64,000 bases of DNA, from positions 66,604-130,603 of the forward strand of contig MU129058.1 in the NCBI GenBank assembly GCA_014904985.1. Direction: 5' to 3'. The notes beneath the pieces were generated by a model. That model did not search any database. It saw only the letters and a program-made list of their open reading frames with translations, and was not told where the DNA came from. The position numbers were made by a program, and so were the translations under genes. Source of the stretch: Hydnum rufescens UP504 (lineage: Eukaryota; Basidiomycota; Agaricomycetes; Cantharellales; Hydnaceae). Below, piece by piece: positions 1 to 10,816 of the stretch; position 1 is the first letter of the stretch, and every line of letters starts with the position of its first letter.

Positions 1-56
1 TATGAATGGTCTGCCTAAATGTGCGAAGATTAATTAAGGGTATTATGTAATTTATT

Positions 57-122
57 AAACCCTAACCCTAACCTCACTGGGCATGGGGTAGACTCCAGAC
101 ATTCCAACCCTAACCCTAACAC
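57..122. repeat. interstitial telomere-like CCCTAA runs
   Basis: Two short runs of CCCTAA units (57-73 and 106-122) are separated by about 32 bp of other sequence. CCCTAA/TTAGGG is the usual telomere repeat of filamentous basidiomycetes. The runs are only two to three units each and internal, so they are best read as an interstitial or subtelomeric trace rather than a telomere end. Confidence 0.6.
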
Positions 123-174
123 ATTATTACCATATTTGGCATTAGCAACACTTGTGGGTCTTCATGTGTAATGC

Positions 175-252
175 TATGCTATCCCATGAAGCTCGTGGGT
201 AATGCTATCCCATGAAGCTCATGGATAATGCTATCCCATGAAGCTCCTGGCC
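175..252. repeat. 26-bp tandem repeat, three units
   Basis: Three head-to-tail copies of a 26-bp unit (175-200, 201-226, 227-252) with core AATGCTATCCCATGAAGCTC. They differ at a few positions, mostly at the 3' end of the unit. The array sits between the CCCTAA runs and the truncated gag gene. No coding or regulatory role is apparent. Confidence 0.75.
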
Positions 253-276
253 TTAGCATCAATTTCTACATGAGCT

Positions 277-1800
277 TCATGGGTTTTTAGCATATGATCT
301 TACGGCCAGGGCTGCTCGTGGACCATCTGTAACTTTGGCGTGCATATCTGCGTCCTCATTGGGCATATCTGAAACTCGAACATTGTATTCCAGGTCTGTA
401 GTTGGCTGGTTGGCTGGCACCACTGGTGCTTGCTTGCCAGACAATTGTTGAGGCAATTCAACTAGATTTGGATGCTCTGGCCTCTCAGGCTTAAGCTCAT
501 CCTTTGGATACGGCTCAACTCGCTTCAACTTCGGGCTCTTCTCCTTCCGTTGCACAGGGAAGATCTCGTATGTGTGTTCACCAAATGTCGCAAACTCATG
601 GTTGAGGTCAAAACTGCGCAAGTACTCGGTTTTGACGTTCGAGGCATTGGCTAACTGTTCTCTTAGGACTCATGCAATACCGCCATTGTTAATATCACCT
701 CGAGGCAATTCGGATCCATTGGCTTGGACCAATCGACCTTCAGTCGTCAACTTCAGGATCCTCTTGACAACAAAAGCTTTCGTTTCAGGCAGTCCATAAG
801 TACGTGGCCAGCTTCTCCACACATGAAGCATATTATTGATGAGCCAGTAGGCTTAGCAACACATTGTCTGATCCTATCATTCTCAAACCAAGATATCGCG
901 ACTGTCAAATGTCCAACCTTTTCAGCAAGATTGTCGATATTTGATTTAACAGTTTCGGTTGTATCTTGTGGCTTAGCCTCTTTAGGCTTCATCATAGATT
1001 CTTCCTTTTTCTGTTTTGTCTCGTGTTTGATGTGATGTCTTTTGGATCTAGGACGTCTCGTTTCTTCCGAGTCCGAGTCAGAAGAGGACTCCTCTTCAGG
1101 ACTTGAGGAACCTGATGAGGTCCTGTTGTCGGTACTTCATATCGCTCATCATCATCCGGAACTCAATATAAATCTTGTCTAAGGTGTATTTTGACCATGC
1201 GTGTTACTTCGTTCATCGGTGGAGGACTCGTCAAATCCGTCCATCGCTTTGAGTTTTGCAAAACAATTGCAATCTCCTCATGGAATGAGGGGGCTTAATG
1301 CCTTGCCAGAAGTAATCGTGTTTGTCCGTCTCGGACAAGGCTTTGCAATCTTCAAGAGCTTTCGCAATAACCATGAACTCGCAAAAGTATTCATCAAATT
1401 CCTCGACAGATGAGAGTGTTTGATTTTTCCATACAAACTTGAGCAGATGATTGGGTCTGTAGTAAGGCCTTTCCTCTTCCGAGGAATAAAATTCAAGAAG
1501 GCAGGACTTGAAAAGATCCCAGTTGTCTTTGTAATATTCATCCAAAGACTCGATGAATCGTTCGGATTTTGTGTCGCAATAATGGGTAATTTGTCGTATA
1601 GTCTGAGTAGAACTGAGGCCAGCTTCAGTGGCACAGAACTCGTATTCCGCAAGGAATCATAAAATCTGTTTCCCTTTGAATCGAGGGGCGTCTCTGGAAC
1701 GTGGCCCAGGCATATGGGAGTACATCGTCATAGACATTCTTGTAATTGTTTGTAGTCTTTGTGTTTGTTGTCAATGAAAAATCCAAATTGAAATTCTTGT
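277..1800 (-). pseudogene. Ty3/gypsy-type retrotransposon gag (decayed, pol missing)
   Basis: Reads on the minus strand from about 1800 down to 277. Gag coats retrotransposon RNA in the cytoplasm. The capsid-like part starts with an APRFKGK-type motif, continues through EFCATEAGLSSTQTIRQ (near 1600-1640), and runs to a DEYYKDNWDLFK and DYFWQGIKPP stretch (about 1545-1260). A CCHC zinc knuckle, CFMCGEAGHVLMDC, lies near 793-837 and would bind RNA. A Pro/Lys-rich tail follows (621-277). The frame is interrupted: a TGA at 1657-1659 stands where an Arg codon is expected after the APRFKGK motif, and pieces lie in different frames. No protease, reverse transcriptase or integrase follows, because the element is cut off near 277 by the tandem repeat. 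The LTR at 1826-3042 lies directly upstream. The class is clear from the knuckle plus capsid pattern; the family name is inference. Confidence 0.75.
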
Positions 1801-1825
1801 GGCCCCCCTGTAAGGACCACCAATT

Positions 1826-3042
1826 TGTAAGCAGGATGGTTATCAACCAATCCAACTACTGTCCACGTTGTTGAGGAGAGGACAAATGAAGGGAGCCATG
1901 GGGACAATTCGAATATTCAGATCCAGGAAAATGAAGGTCTTTTAGGATAATAGAAAATCCCAATGAACAGTGATTGCTCAAAGGAATAGATCAGTGTCAC
2001 AAAGTAAAAATGTCAAGGCCACACCCTGAAGTTGTCCTCTTGACTATTCAGTCTAAATGCAGCTGTACAAAGTCTTGACAAGTGGGAAATCTCCTCCAGA
2101 CAGCAGCAATACTTCAGTGCCTCAGACTGTGATAGGGGGAAAAACCAAATATTTACATGTCCCCTCCCCTTTATATACATTCCAGACCACAATTAAAAAT
2201 TCCGGAAGAAAAGCAGAGATAAGGGAAGCATAATGAAAAAGAAATGAAGTCAAAAGCTTCAAAACTGGTGGAGATATTCAAGAATCAAGTGAAAAAGAGA
2301 CAAAAAAACACTTTACAAGGCACTCCTCCCTTGAAACTGGATAGATTCCCTTAAGGAAAGGTGGAATAGGTCGCCCTGAGTGCCCTTTGCATCGGAATTA
2401 AGAGGGCCAGAACCAATTTGTCATTTGTGTAGGTGGAGCAAGGGGGGAGTCATGAGGAAGGGGTTGTCTTGTGAAAAATGGAGTTCTTATCGGATCATTT
2501 TGCCCTTGGTACCGTTCGATGCGCATTTTTAACAGATTTCAGGGAGTGGTACTTGCGAACAAATCCGATCAGAATTGGCTTCGAAAATTGAGAAATACTC
2601 CTTCAGAGTATGAATCATGGAAAGATAATTGTACAGGGACCGCATTTTTGATCCATTAGTTTTGTGTTTGGTACCATTCGATAGGTACGATTCGTGTCTT
2701 TTTGGGCGCAGTCGTTCCAAGTTGATCCGATCAAAACCGACGGAGAAATTCAAAAAATACTCCTTTAGAGTGACATAATCCCTTTGTGAATCATGTGATG
2801 GGTCTGCGGGTCCAGAACGAAGGCCAGGCACAGTCCGCGTCATTACATAATCACAATTCTTCACCCTTAAGGCAAAGGAATGATGTGGAATGGCAGGTTT
2901 CAGACGTATAGAATTTGGACTGTTTCTCCAATGAATGAAGGGTGTGAAAATTAAGGATTGGATGGATGTTCAGTCCATTTGTTTGGTTGGAAAATTGGCC
3001 TCGAATGGTGTTTCTATGGTGTAGGGATTTATCCCTCCAACA
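1826..3042 (-). mobile_element. 5' LTR of the gag-bearing retrotransposon (1217 bp)
   Basis: Begins TGTAAGCAGG at 1826 and ends CCTCCAACA at 3042, giving TG..CA ends. The same start and end recur in a second copy at 15729-17111, which fixes the boundaries. On the element's own strand (minus) the LTR is followed by TGGTGGTCC near 1816-1824, a plausible tRNA primer-binding site, and then by gag. The element is therefore oriented on the minus strand with this as its 5' LTR. The two LTRs share long blocks, including runs near 2440-2600 and 16370-16530, but differ by indels. The 3' LTR is not in the window. Confidence 0.8.
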
Positions 3043-3119
3043 ACGGGGAAGGAAGGGTGAGGTAAAATGACGTCTGGAACAAGCCAAAATGAGGTTCTCC
3101 GAATATCCAGCATACTCCA

Positions 3120-3475
3120 CTCTGAGGTATCAGATGGGCGCTTAATTCTAGCACTTGACATAAGCGGGGTTCAAACCACAGCAGCGCAAAAGATAATACT
3201 TCAAATCCAGTCCCATTACCTGCTACACTATATAGGTAGTACAACCATCTCTAATTTCTCATGTATATAATACCATCCAGATCCGCTGCCAAGTTGCTGG
3301 GCGAGCCAAGTTTCCGGATTTGCATCTGGATGTTGCCCAAAGTCAATTACTGTTCCAGAGTTGAGTACTTTCTGCCCCCTCTGGATGTAAAACCGAGAAC
3401 CGAGAATTTGGCACAATTTATTTTGAACGTGACTCAACACCATCCAGATGCAAAACTGGAATAACTCAACGCCAG
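3120..3475 (-). repeat. tRNA-like (SINE-like) dispersed repeat, copy 1
   Basis: Shares a layout with 3700-4050. On the minus strand there is a stretch with GTGTAGCAGGTAATGGG, then a B-box-like GGTTTGAACC (plus-strand GGTTCAAACC at about 3168-3177). The plus strand downstream has a block around ATGTATATAATACCATCCAG and a second around TCTGGATG. A box and B box spacing of about 40 nt suggests a tRNA-derived SINE head. No target-site duplication could be assigned. Confidence 0.35.
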
Positions 3476-3699
3476 CACAAGTTGAGGATGGATAAGTTGC
3501 TAGATACGATCTTTAGGTAGCAGAAACATAAGGAAATACTTCATAAATTGTATATTTTAAGTTATTTAACAAGCTTTGGGCAGGTTTGGAGAAAATTCTC
3601 CAGAATTCCGAAAAAGGAAATTTCCACCTTCTTGCATGTGCGACTATGGGGGTAGGGGGAGGGAGGTCAGAATACCATGTAGATGGCCCTTATTATATT

Positions 3700-4050
3700 A
3701 TTATAGCACGAGGGCTTTGCGTGGTGCAAGCCAGAGTACCATGTGAGCACTTAATTCAAACTTGGAGAAAACCTCAACTTTGGTGGGGTTTGAACCGGGG
3801 GCATAAAAAAAACTTACAGCCAGCCCCTAACACTATTACTTACTACACTACACAGAAGACATAGTCCAGGACCATTTTATATGTATATAACACCCTCCTG
3901 ATCTGCCGCTGAGTTGTTGGGTGAGGTGTGATCTCAGATTGGATCCGAATGTGTCAAAACTAGTGCGCCAAATTCTTGGTTTACATCCGGAGGGGCGGAA
4001 AGTCAAGACTGCTGTTCCAGCCATTCCGGGATCTCCCATAACTTTCAGCA
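3700..4050 (-). repeat. tRNA-like (SINE-like) dispersed repeat, copy 2
   Basis: Direct, diverged copy of 3120-3475. The minus strand has a TAGTGTTAGGGGCTGG A-box-like stretch and GGTTCAAACCCC (near 3787-3798). The ATGTATATAACACC and CTGCTGTTCCAG blocks follow in the same order as in copy 1. It could instead be part of an LTR; the SINE reading rests only on the box-like motifs. Confidence 0.35.
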
Positions 4051-4655
4051 TAGTGGGTTCCCCATCAGCATAGGTGATTGGGTTTTACTTAATTTCTGTT
4101 GTTATGCTATAACACATTATGTAATTCAGATCAAGGACTCGGACTTAGGACTTGTCTACATTGGGGAAGCCAGATTGATGATTGGGAAGGAGTCCTGACA
4201 CCAGTGAACATGCTTAAGGGCTTTGAGTATGGGGTTAGGATCCGTGAATGCAATACCTATGCAGTCCATGACTTAGAGATTCATTCCAAAAGTATCATGT
4301 GACCATGGTCACGAGATTGCGAGAGTGCCCTCTCAAGTTCAGGGTGTGGGATGGCCTCTAGAGCCCAGAAAACATGTTTTTTGGGCTATGGTAGTTGTAC
4401 GGAACGATTGGTGCACAAATGGGGCAATTTCAAAATTTGACACAAAGATATGTGTGCAGTTGCAAAGATATGTGCACTGTCAGAAACAAACATGTGCAAA
4501 AGGAATTTTCCGTACTTTGGAAAACCATACTATTATGCCCAAAACGACAACATCCTTTACATAATCAATCCTCATTCATCAGACCAGCCCCATCTAGCCC
4601 CACCTCATGGAGACCCAGGGAGGAAGTGAGAGACCAACTGATACAATCAGTCTAG
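4051..4655. other. no feature recognised
   Basis: About 600 bp between the SINE-like repeat and the first segmental unit. Only short frames without recognisable motifs or intron context were seen. The sequence after 4656 is shared with 11052 onward; this stretch is not. Confidence 0.5.
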
Positions 4656-5895
4656 GTTTGGACTGAAATTCATGTGTCCAGGGATGATCTATTTACACCC
4701 CCATTCAATCCACATCGTTTCTTTGGGCGGTTGAGCAAAAATTATCTCTTCTCCGTCAGCCCTTGCACCATGCTTTCCTGAGGATCCCAGGTCAACTCAA
4801 ACCTCCTCACCTCTAGGGACTCAAATCCTAAGCCTACACCTTTGAGTTTTCATCACCATCATGGAGAATGCAAGTACATATACCCAGACTGCTCCTGAAC
4901 ATGATATATGTGGAGATTTAGTATTGTGTCGCAGATCGCTGTAAGTTTGGACATGACCCGGGTGCCGACGTGGTCCTGCATGCCACCGCCTCAGACACTA
5001 TTCTCAGTGATGGTGGAATGCGCTTGCTTTTTTCACTCTACCTGAGTAGGGAGGTGGATCAGCCTCCACTCAGAAGACGACCAAGGAAAGAATAAGCTAC
5101 ACTCGCACCTCGCAGCTCCAAGTTCTGATGTTGGCGGTAGGTGTCTTCGCCACCTATTCAGGTATGAGCAAATGAAGAGAGAATGGATGAAGAAAATACA
5201 CCATAAAAGATCCGAAAGTCCAAACAATGCCCTTGTAGGCTGAATGATAGTGAAGTACAGGGAAAACCTAAGGCATGGGAAATGGGACGGCTATGCATCC
5301 TACAGTTTCCTGTACTCCCGCAAAAGACGAAATGAATATGGAGTATGGAAGAGACACAATGGCCAAAACACGCATATATCACATACATTTGCCTAGATTA
5401 CTGCATCGACAGAGTAAATGAGAGGCTCACTAGGTGAACACTAAGCTTCACCCAGCTCACCTCATAAATCTATTTCACTGTCTTCATACAGTCAGCACGA
5501 TCTGTATTAAGGAAAATAATGGCCCCAGGATGTGAAGGAACTTGGCTTGGAAGATGTATTTCCAGCTTAAGAATGGGGCTATACTGGTGCTAAAGGAGTA
5601 TCACAAACTGACAAGGCCGTCAAGTAAGAGCCAAGGCCAAGAAGCGTCTCTCCATATATCTGCATATAGCATACCTGTACGATCTGCTGCAGGTGGTATT
5701 CATCCTCCACTGTATGGGTTCATTGGACACCACGTCATCTTCGGGCCCATGACTGGAGAATAGGATGCTATGGTGCGATTGAAGGACTCTGTAAAACTAC
5801 TAGAGGGGTGCGATGAAGGAAAGGGATCGCAGATGAAGGTAATAAACATTGTAGTAGTTTCCACGAAGTGTGGCGTGATGCTGTCAAGTTGCCCC

Positions 5896-6410
5896 TGTTG
5901 GAGCGAGCGGATACGGAAGCAACTGCATCAGCAAACTCAACCAAGAGGTTTGGCTGGTTTTAGCTGGTTTTTTGAGCTCTGGATGCTCTGGACCTCAAAA
6001 AACCACCAAAAACCTGCCAAACCTCTGGTCAAGTTTCCTGATGCGGATACGACGTCAGAGACAAGCGCGACCCCTAGGGGGCTATGCAAACAGCACCAAC
6101 CTCGATTATCTAGGATCTTGTAGATAGGTTTCACCAGCGATCTTTTTTCCTTGCTGCCATCATTGGACTTTTACTTCATCCTTACCCCATATTTTACCCC
6201 ATCTTATGTGTGTCTGTGCCTCATGTAAATAGTATAAAGGACGGGCTTGAGCCCACATAAATCTCAAGGACTTTTCTCTGTGTGTGTTCTTCCCGCCACT
6301 ACTGCTTAATTCACCTGGGCGACTCGAGTCTCGCTGATCTACGGAATTCGTCCTCACCCGCTTAGTAATCAGGGGGAGTTCTTCTCACGCAAATACCGTA
6401 ACTCTCACTA
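5896..6410 (+). mobile_element. solo LTR (515 bp) with 5-bp target-site duplication
   Basis: Starts TGTTGGAGCG and ends TCTCACTA. It is flanked by GCCCC on both sides (5891-5895 and 6411-6415). The related copy at about 12250 reads straight through GTTGCCCCAAGG without the insert, which proves the boundaries. A TATA-like AGTATAAAGG lies near 6229-6238. The TGTTGGA start and 5-bp duplication fit an LTR retrotransposon, possibly copia-like. The TA rather than CA end is unusual. Confidence 0.85.
5945..6025. repeat. foldback hairpin inside the solo LTR
   Basis: Arms of 32 nt (5945-5976 and 5994-6025) pair with three mismatches around a 17-nt loop. Arms begin GAGGTTTGGC and end GCCAAACCTC. It may be a tiny nested MITE or a structured part of the LTR. 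Confidence 0.75.
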
Positions 6411-7779
6411 GCCCCGAGGAAAAATGAATTGTTTGTGGATAAGTATGACACCAAGGCTGCTTTTGAGTTCTTTGGGGATTGCGCTAGTGTTCTACATAGA
6501 TCGTAGGCTCGGTCAACAGGTCACAATGGATTCCACGTCGCTGTCACACGTCACGCGTCACCGAGAACTCGAAAAGTGCCCTCAGATGAGATTGGAGCTC
6601 TGCTCCAACTTCCCCTCAGGATGAACTGATCTTTGCCTTAGTCAGAGCTCATTGGGGCTGGTGAAATGGCGAACTACCCGTTTTGGCCTGTCACAAGAAT
6701 TTCGTGCGAACCTCCTGTCGAAGGAGGAAAGAAATCCACATATCAGGAACTAGATTCTTCCCAAGCGTCCGCAACCGGGTGAGGTAATGTAATGCCATAC
6801 GTTCTTTCCTCTGCGAGCCCAGCAGCTACATTTTTTAGATGAACCGTGCACCTTCAGCTGTATCTCGATGACACCACCTCTCGGGACTCTTTTTTTCTCT
6901 CTTCTTTTTTTTTCTTCTCCCAATTCATGATGAGCAGTGTTGAGGGCACCCGATATTATCTGGGCTTCACTGCGTCCGCCTGTGTTTATTTCTCTGCACT
7001 ATTTCTCTGCACACGGTCTTGAATAATTACTGACAACATATTGTATGCGGGCACTAGTACACTAACCCTTGCAGTATCGAGTGGGCCGATTCAGACTCTG
7101 ATGTCGAGAGGCACAACAAACAACTCGACGAATCGCCTTTGTGGAATAGGGAATCATCCCGTGGGGTGTTTCGGCACATCTGGGTTGTGGTCGGGAGCAG
7201 TTTGTGAGTGCTCTGCTCTTGGGTACCGATTGACAGAGTGGGGCAGATTGGGAGAATGGCGGTCAAGAATCACCGGGTACAAAGCAATCATTGATGGATC
7301 CTACACCCAGGGGGGAGAACAGCTGGTGTGTCCCGCTCGCGTTCATTTAATGCCGTTTACGTTTTTCTATATCCTCAGGGGCCCCAAAGGGTTCCATTCC
7401 ATGGACAGCACGTAAATTGATTTGCACGGAGCATACGGAAGTTGACTAGAGAATCTGTCAAAAAGGTTAAACACCTTGGGTCGCTGATTTTTTCGCACCC
7501 TCCTCGAGATTCTTGTTTCATTCAATGTTCCGAAATTTTCGATTGCACGTTGTTGATTTCTCGCATTAATCCCCCCCCCCCTCCCCAGAGATGTAAATTA
7601 TCCAAGTATCATGTCCATCTGATATCCTTTCTTCCTTCAAGTCTGAATCATACATGTACATGTGTCCGAAGTCGATATCTACAATCATAGCCCCATAGAT
7701 ACATCATACATACACAACATGACTCCCATGAATCAGCCAGAAAATGATGGCTGGTGATAAGGAAAGGGGATTGTGGCTA

Positions 7780-8052
7780 GTATCCCTGTGACTCGACTTG
7801 ACCTCCATCGGGCACGGCTCGCTCCCATGCACTCATTAAAAGCTCCAGTATCAATTTTCAACATAGCATCCATTATACCCCTTACGAAGAAGCTCTGTGA
7901 TAGGACTCATAGGACACCATTGATAAGTAGGGGAGGCGAAATTTCACAGAGTAATCCGTCCATTTTGAGACGTAGGCAGGGCTCTCTGATGATAATGCAT
8001 CCTTCCCCAAGAGAGAGGAAGAAGCATCAGTGTCATCTTCCGAATCTACCAT
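7780..8052. other. conserved open block between genes P and K (small gene or K tail)
   Basis: The block is open on both strands and is repeated at 15085-15360, 24685-24905, 29100-29385 and 36008-36456. The minus reading (VDSEDD, then SLSGKD, then CEISPPLL) looks more protein-like and lies just past the kinase stop. In this copy it has a TGA where unit E has CGA. The plus reading starts MASIPVTRLDLH and stays open in units A, B and D. Which strand codes, if either, is unresolved. Confidence 0.35.
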
Positions 8053-8066
8053 GACCTTAGCAGCTT

Positions 8067-10816
8067 TTACTTCTGTTTGAGAGTAACGCGCAACGCACCC
8101 TCAACGTTCTGGTTATCCATCAATTCCCAGCGATAACGCTGATAGATCGGGACTCGGTGAAACGAGGTCGAAGAATCCACCACGATGCTCAGTCCACTGT
8201 GGTCGAGCCCGATCAGCTCTGCTTGCTCAACTCCGGGAAGGCACATAAATCGAACACGCCTCCCCTATCAACCAATAATCTCAGTGCATAATCCAGTAGA
8301 ATACTATTGAGAGCACGTACGATTCTTCAGCGGATGCCCACATTTGTTCGATAGGTATGGTACAGGCAGCGCTTTATAGTGTCGATGATCAAGTTCAATG
8401 GTGGCCGACTCGATTGGTTGTGATCCCAGCAGCACTTCAAGATTCGCAAAACTGAAGGAAAAGTGACTTCCTCCTTCGATGGTCCAAAGGGAGGCCGGTG
8501 ATCCAATATAGCACGGATAAGGTGTCCCTCTTTGGAGAGTTCATGGTAGGGCTCCTGATCAAACAAGATCTACAGTGAATGGACAATCACAAGTTAGATA
8601 AAAGTGCAGCATACGGCGAGAATGCCTCCCACCTGAATGCAAGTGCATGCATAAGCATATATGTCGGTCCCAACAGTTCAAGTGCTTTCATCGAGAAGTT
8701 CCAGAGCCAGAAATCGCAGTGACCCGCCGAAGTTTGATGACGTATGGCCAGTAGGTCCCCCATCAAGAATGATAGACAGTCCAAAATCACAAATACTCGC
8801 TCTTCCCTCTCCATCAATCAGCACGTTCTGCTGAACATATCAATTCATCAGCAAGCCAGCATCGCTCAGTGTATTTAACCATACCCCTTTAAGATCGCCG
8901 TGTACAATTGGAGGCTTGTGCTCATGCAAGTACTGTAATCCCAGCGCAATATCGGCACACTGTAAAGATCAAGCTCAGTTCGGGGTGCCCCCCATATTTG
9001 AGTGAAACCACATCAATGTAAACGCACGATAATCTCTCGATTAACACTTGGATTCTTTGCTAGAAAGCTCAGGACATCACCGTGAATGTATGAGACTGAA
9101 ACGAGACCAGGCCCTTCGGGTTCTTCAGTATGACCTAATAATCTCACCACGTTCTCGTGATGCAATTGGGCCCATATTCGCATTTCTATATGCAGATGCT
9201 ATCCCTATCGTGAACGGAAGATCCATGGTGCAACTATTGGACAAAATTACCTTGCGGAGTTTTCGTTGGACTGTGGACTCATCCATATACAAAGCATGAA
9301 GCACCTTGAGGGCAACCTAGCGCATTGGCTGTTAGCACATGCACCCTCCGGGGGGTATGAATTGAAAAGAGCACCGGAAGAGTTCGGTGAGGGTCCTCGG
9401 AGGTGGCAGAGAGCAAGGTGCCTCTCCAGACTGAGGAGTACCCTCCTCTGGCCATCGGTGTTGAGCCTAAATGAACAATATGGCCAGTCAAGTCAGGAGT
9501 TTCGGGGGGACTGGGTTGGGGATTGGGAAACGGTGGGTTAGCATTTGGGCCTGGTTCCAAAGCTTCTGCGGAGGGTGCCGTGGTCACAGCACCTTGCAGA
9601 ATGGACGTGGCTTCGCCTATTCCGGTGGAAGCCTCTTTAGGAGACATCAGAGTCAGAGGAGTGGGAGTTGACGATGGATTGACAGGTTGCACGGGCCACC
9701 TCTCATCGCTTTGGCCAGATAAGGGGTTCCTGGTTCGGGATATTGAACGATGATGCGGATCGTGTAGTGTCAGGGATTTGGCGGGCTTTGAGGCGAGTAC
9801 ATTGGAGGGTTAATTTCGCGACCTCGAGGCAGTGCACCACCATTCTTCTCAGCGTCCGTCGCAGCAGGAGGCACTGCACCATTCGCACTGGGCAACTGCG
9901 CTGGGCGAGGTCGTTGGAGATGTTCCTCGGTTAAGGTTGGTGCTGAGCCAATATGTGCTATTTTCCTTTTTGTGCCCGGTAGGGTTGAATTGGCAGGTTG
10001 AGACAGAGAAGCGGGCTCGTTTTTCCATTTCTCCGGGTCCCTGAGTGAGATCTCTTTCGCGTGAGGGAACTGGATAGCAAATTGGCGCTGGATGGATTCT
10101 ACACGGGTCGTGTAGCATGGGGAAAACAACATGCTCCCCTCGAGCCAGGATGGTGGGATCGGTTTGACCCAAGATCCCCCGAAGCCTTGATGAAGCATTC
10201 CGAGGTTGATGACAGCCCACCACCAAGAGTTGTTATAGCAATCGAAGGGGGGAACTGTAATATTATTGAGAAGGTCTATGACGTGGCAGAAATTCAGGGT
10301 AGCGAATGTGGTGGCCACGGTGTAATCCTTGCGTGCTTCCCCATGGCCAAGCTTAGAGCGATCGGTGGAGAATTGAATTGCACACAGGCTGCTATCGGAC
10401 CACCTCTCTGCCCACAACCAGACAATTGGCACCCTCTGGTTCTGGATATGGACACTCATGAGCAGGCCGTTTGCCTAGAAGTCCATTCAGCCACCTGGAA
10501 TGCAAGGACATGATAAACTATGCCAACCCCGAGGGCTGGGTACCACGCAATGTCTCGGACGTCCCCTGATATAAATGCATGCAGCCTACAAAAGTCTCCG
10601 TTATTATGCAGCTGCACGCATTCAATAGGATGACTTACGGAGACTTGGGAGAGGTAACCTCCAATAGAAGTCAGGAAGCTCCCAGACGACTGGAGGGACC
10701 GCTTCAGCGGTAGCAGCAAACGAGGCATCAGTGGCGGATTTAGCGGGAGACAAGACCGTTGTCCTTGCAGGTATTGGAATGGGCGACCTCACTCTGTCTC
10801 CTTGAGCCATGGCCAT
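8067..10816 (-). pseudogene. kinase gene K, copy A (TKL-like, nonsense and frameshift)
   Basis: Protein-kinase gene read on the minus strand. Exon 1 starts MAMAQGDRV at 10816. An N-terminal region of no known family has VPIVWLWAERW and GMLHQGFGGSW. A Pro/Ser-rich linker follows, then the kinase: Gly loop ARGGYSSVWRG, a 58-nt intron, VALKVLH with the ATP-binding Lys, helix C EMRIWAQLHHENVVRLLGH, catalytic loop IVHGDLKG (HGD instead of HRD), an intron, then NVLIDGEGRASICDFGLS with the Mg-binding DFG. The C-lobe ends RCLYHTYRTN, and a tail ends TLKQK at 8067. Defects: a TGA at 8678-8680 replaces the Arg codon of the STRTV motif in the activation segment, APE reads ALE, and a missing base near 9808 shifts the linker frame. 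Unit E shares that missing base. Kinase identity is clear; the substrate is unknown. Confidence 0.8.

Larger units (their letters stand above)
5540..7449 (+). pseudogene. unidentified multi-exon gene P, copy A
   Basis: No family recognised. Candidate exons are seen by frame conservation between copies. 5542-5763 carries ILVLKEYHKLTRPSSK and GFIGHHVIFG. About 6424-6500 reads KNELFVDKYDTKAAFEFFGD and is followed by GTAGGCTC as a possible 5' splice site. 7080-7195 reads IEWADSDSDVERHNKQLDES and ends TTT|GTGAGTGC. 7311-7449 reads GEQLVCPARV through a TARKLIC motif. The 7080-7195 exon follows a CTAACCCTTGCAG acceptor. Copy A is broken: a solo LTR sits between the second and third exons, and an extra A near 7384-7390 shifts the last exon relative to the copy at 34340-35853. 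Gene P converges with the kinase gene (8067-10816). Shared exons in three units suggest a once functional gene. Confidence 0.45.

Noticed and set aside
2471..2864. Short frames within the LTR at 1826-3042
   Set aside because: They lie in both strands of an LTR and are not kept in the related LTR at 15729-17111.
9048..10513. Plus-strand frames of up to 150 codons opposite kinase copy A
   Set aside because: The minus strand carries the kinase motifs; these are antisense shadows. The same holds for 17753-18350, 30379-31312 and 37821-38557.
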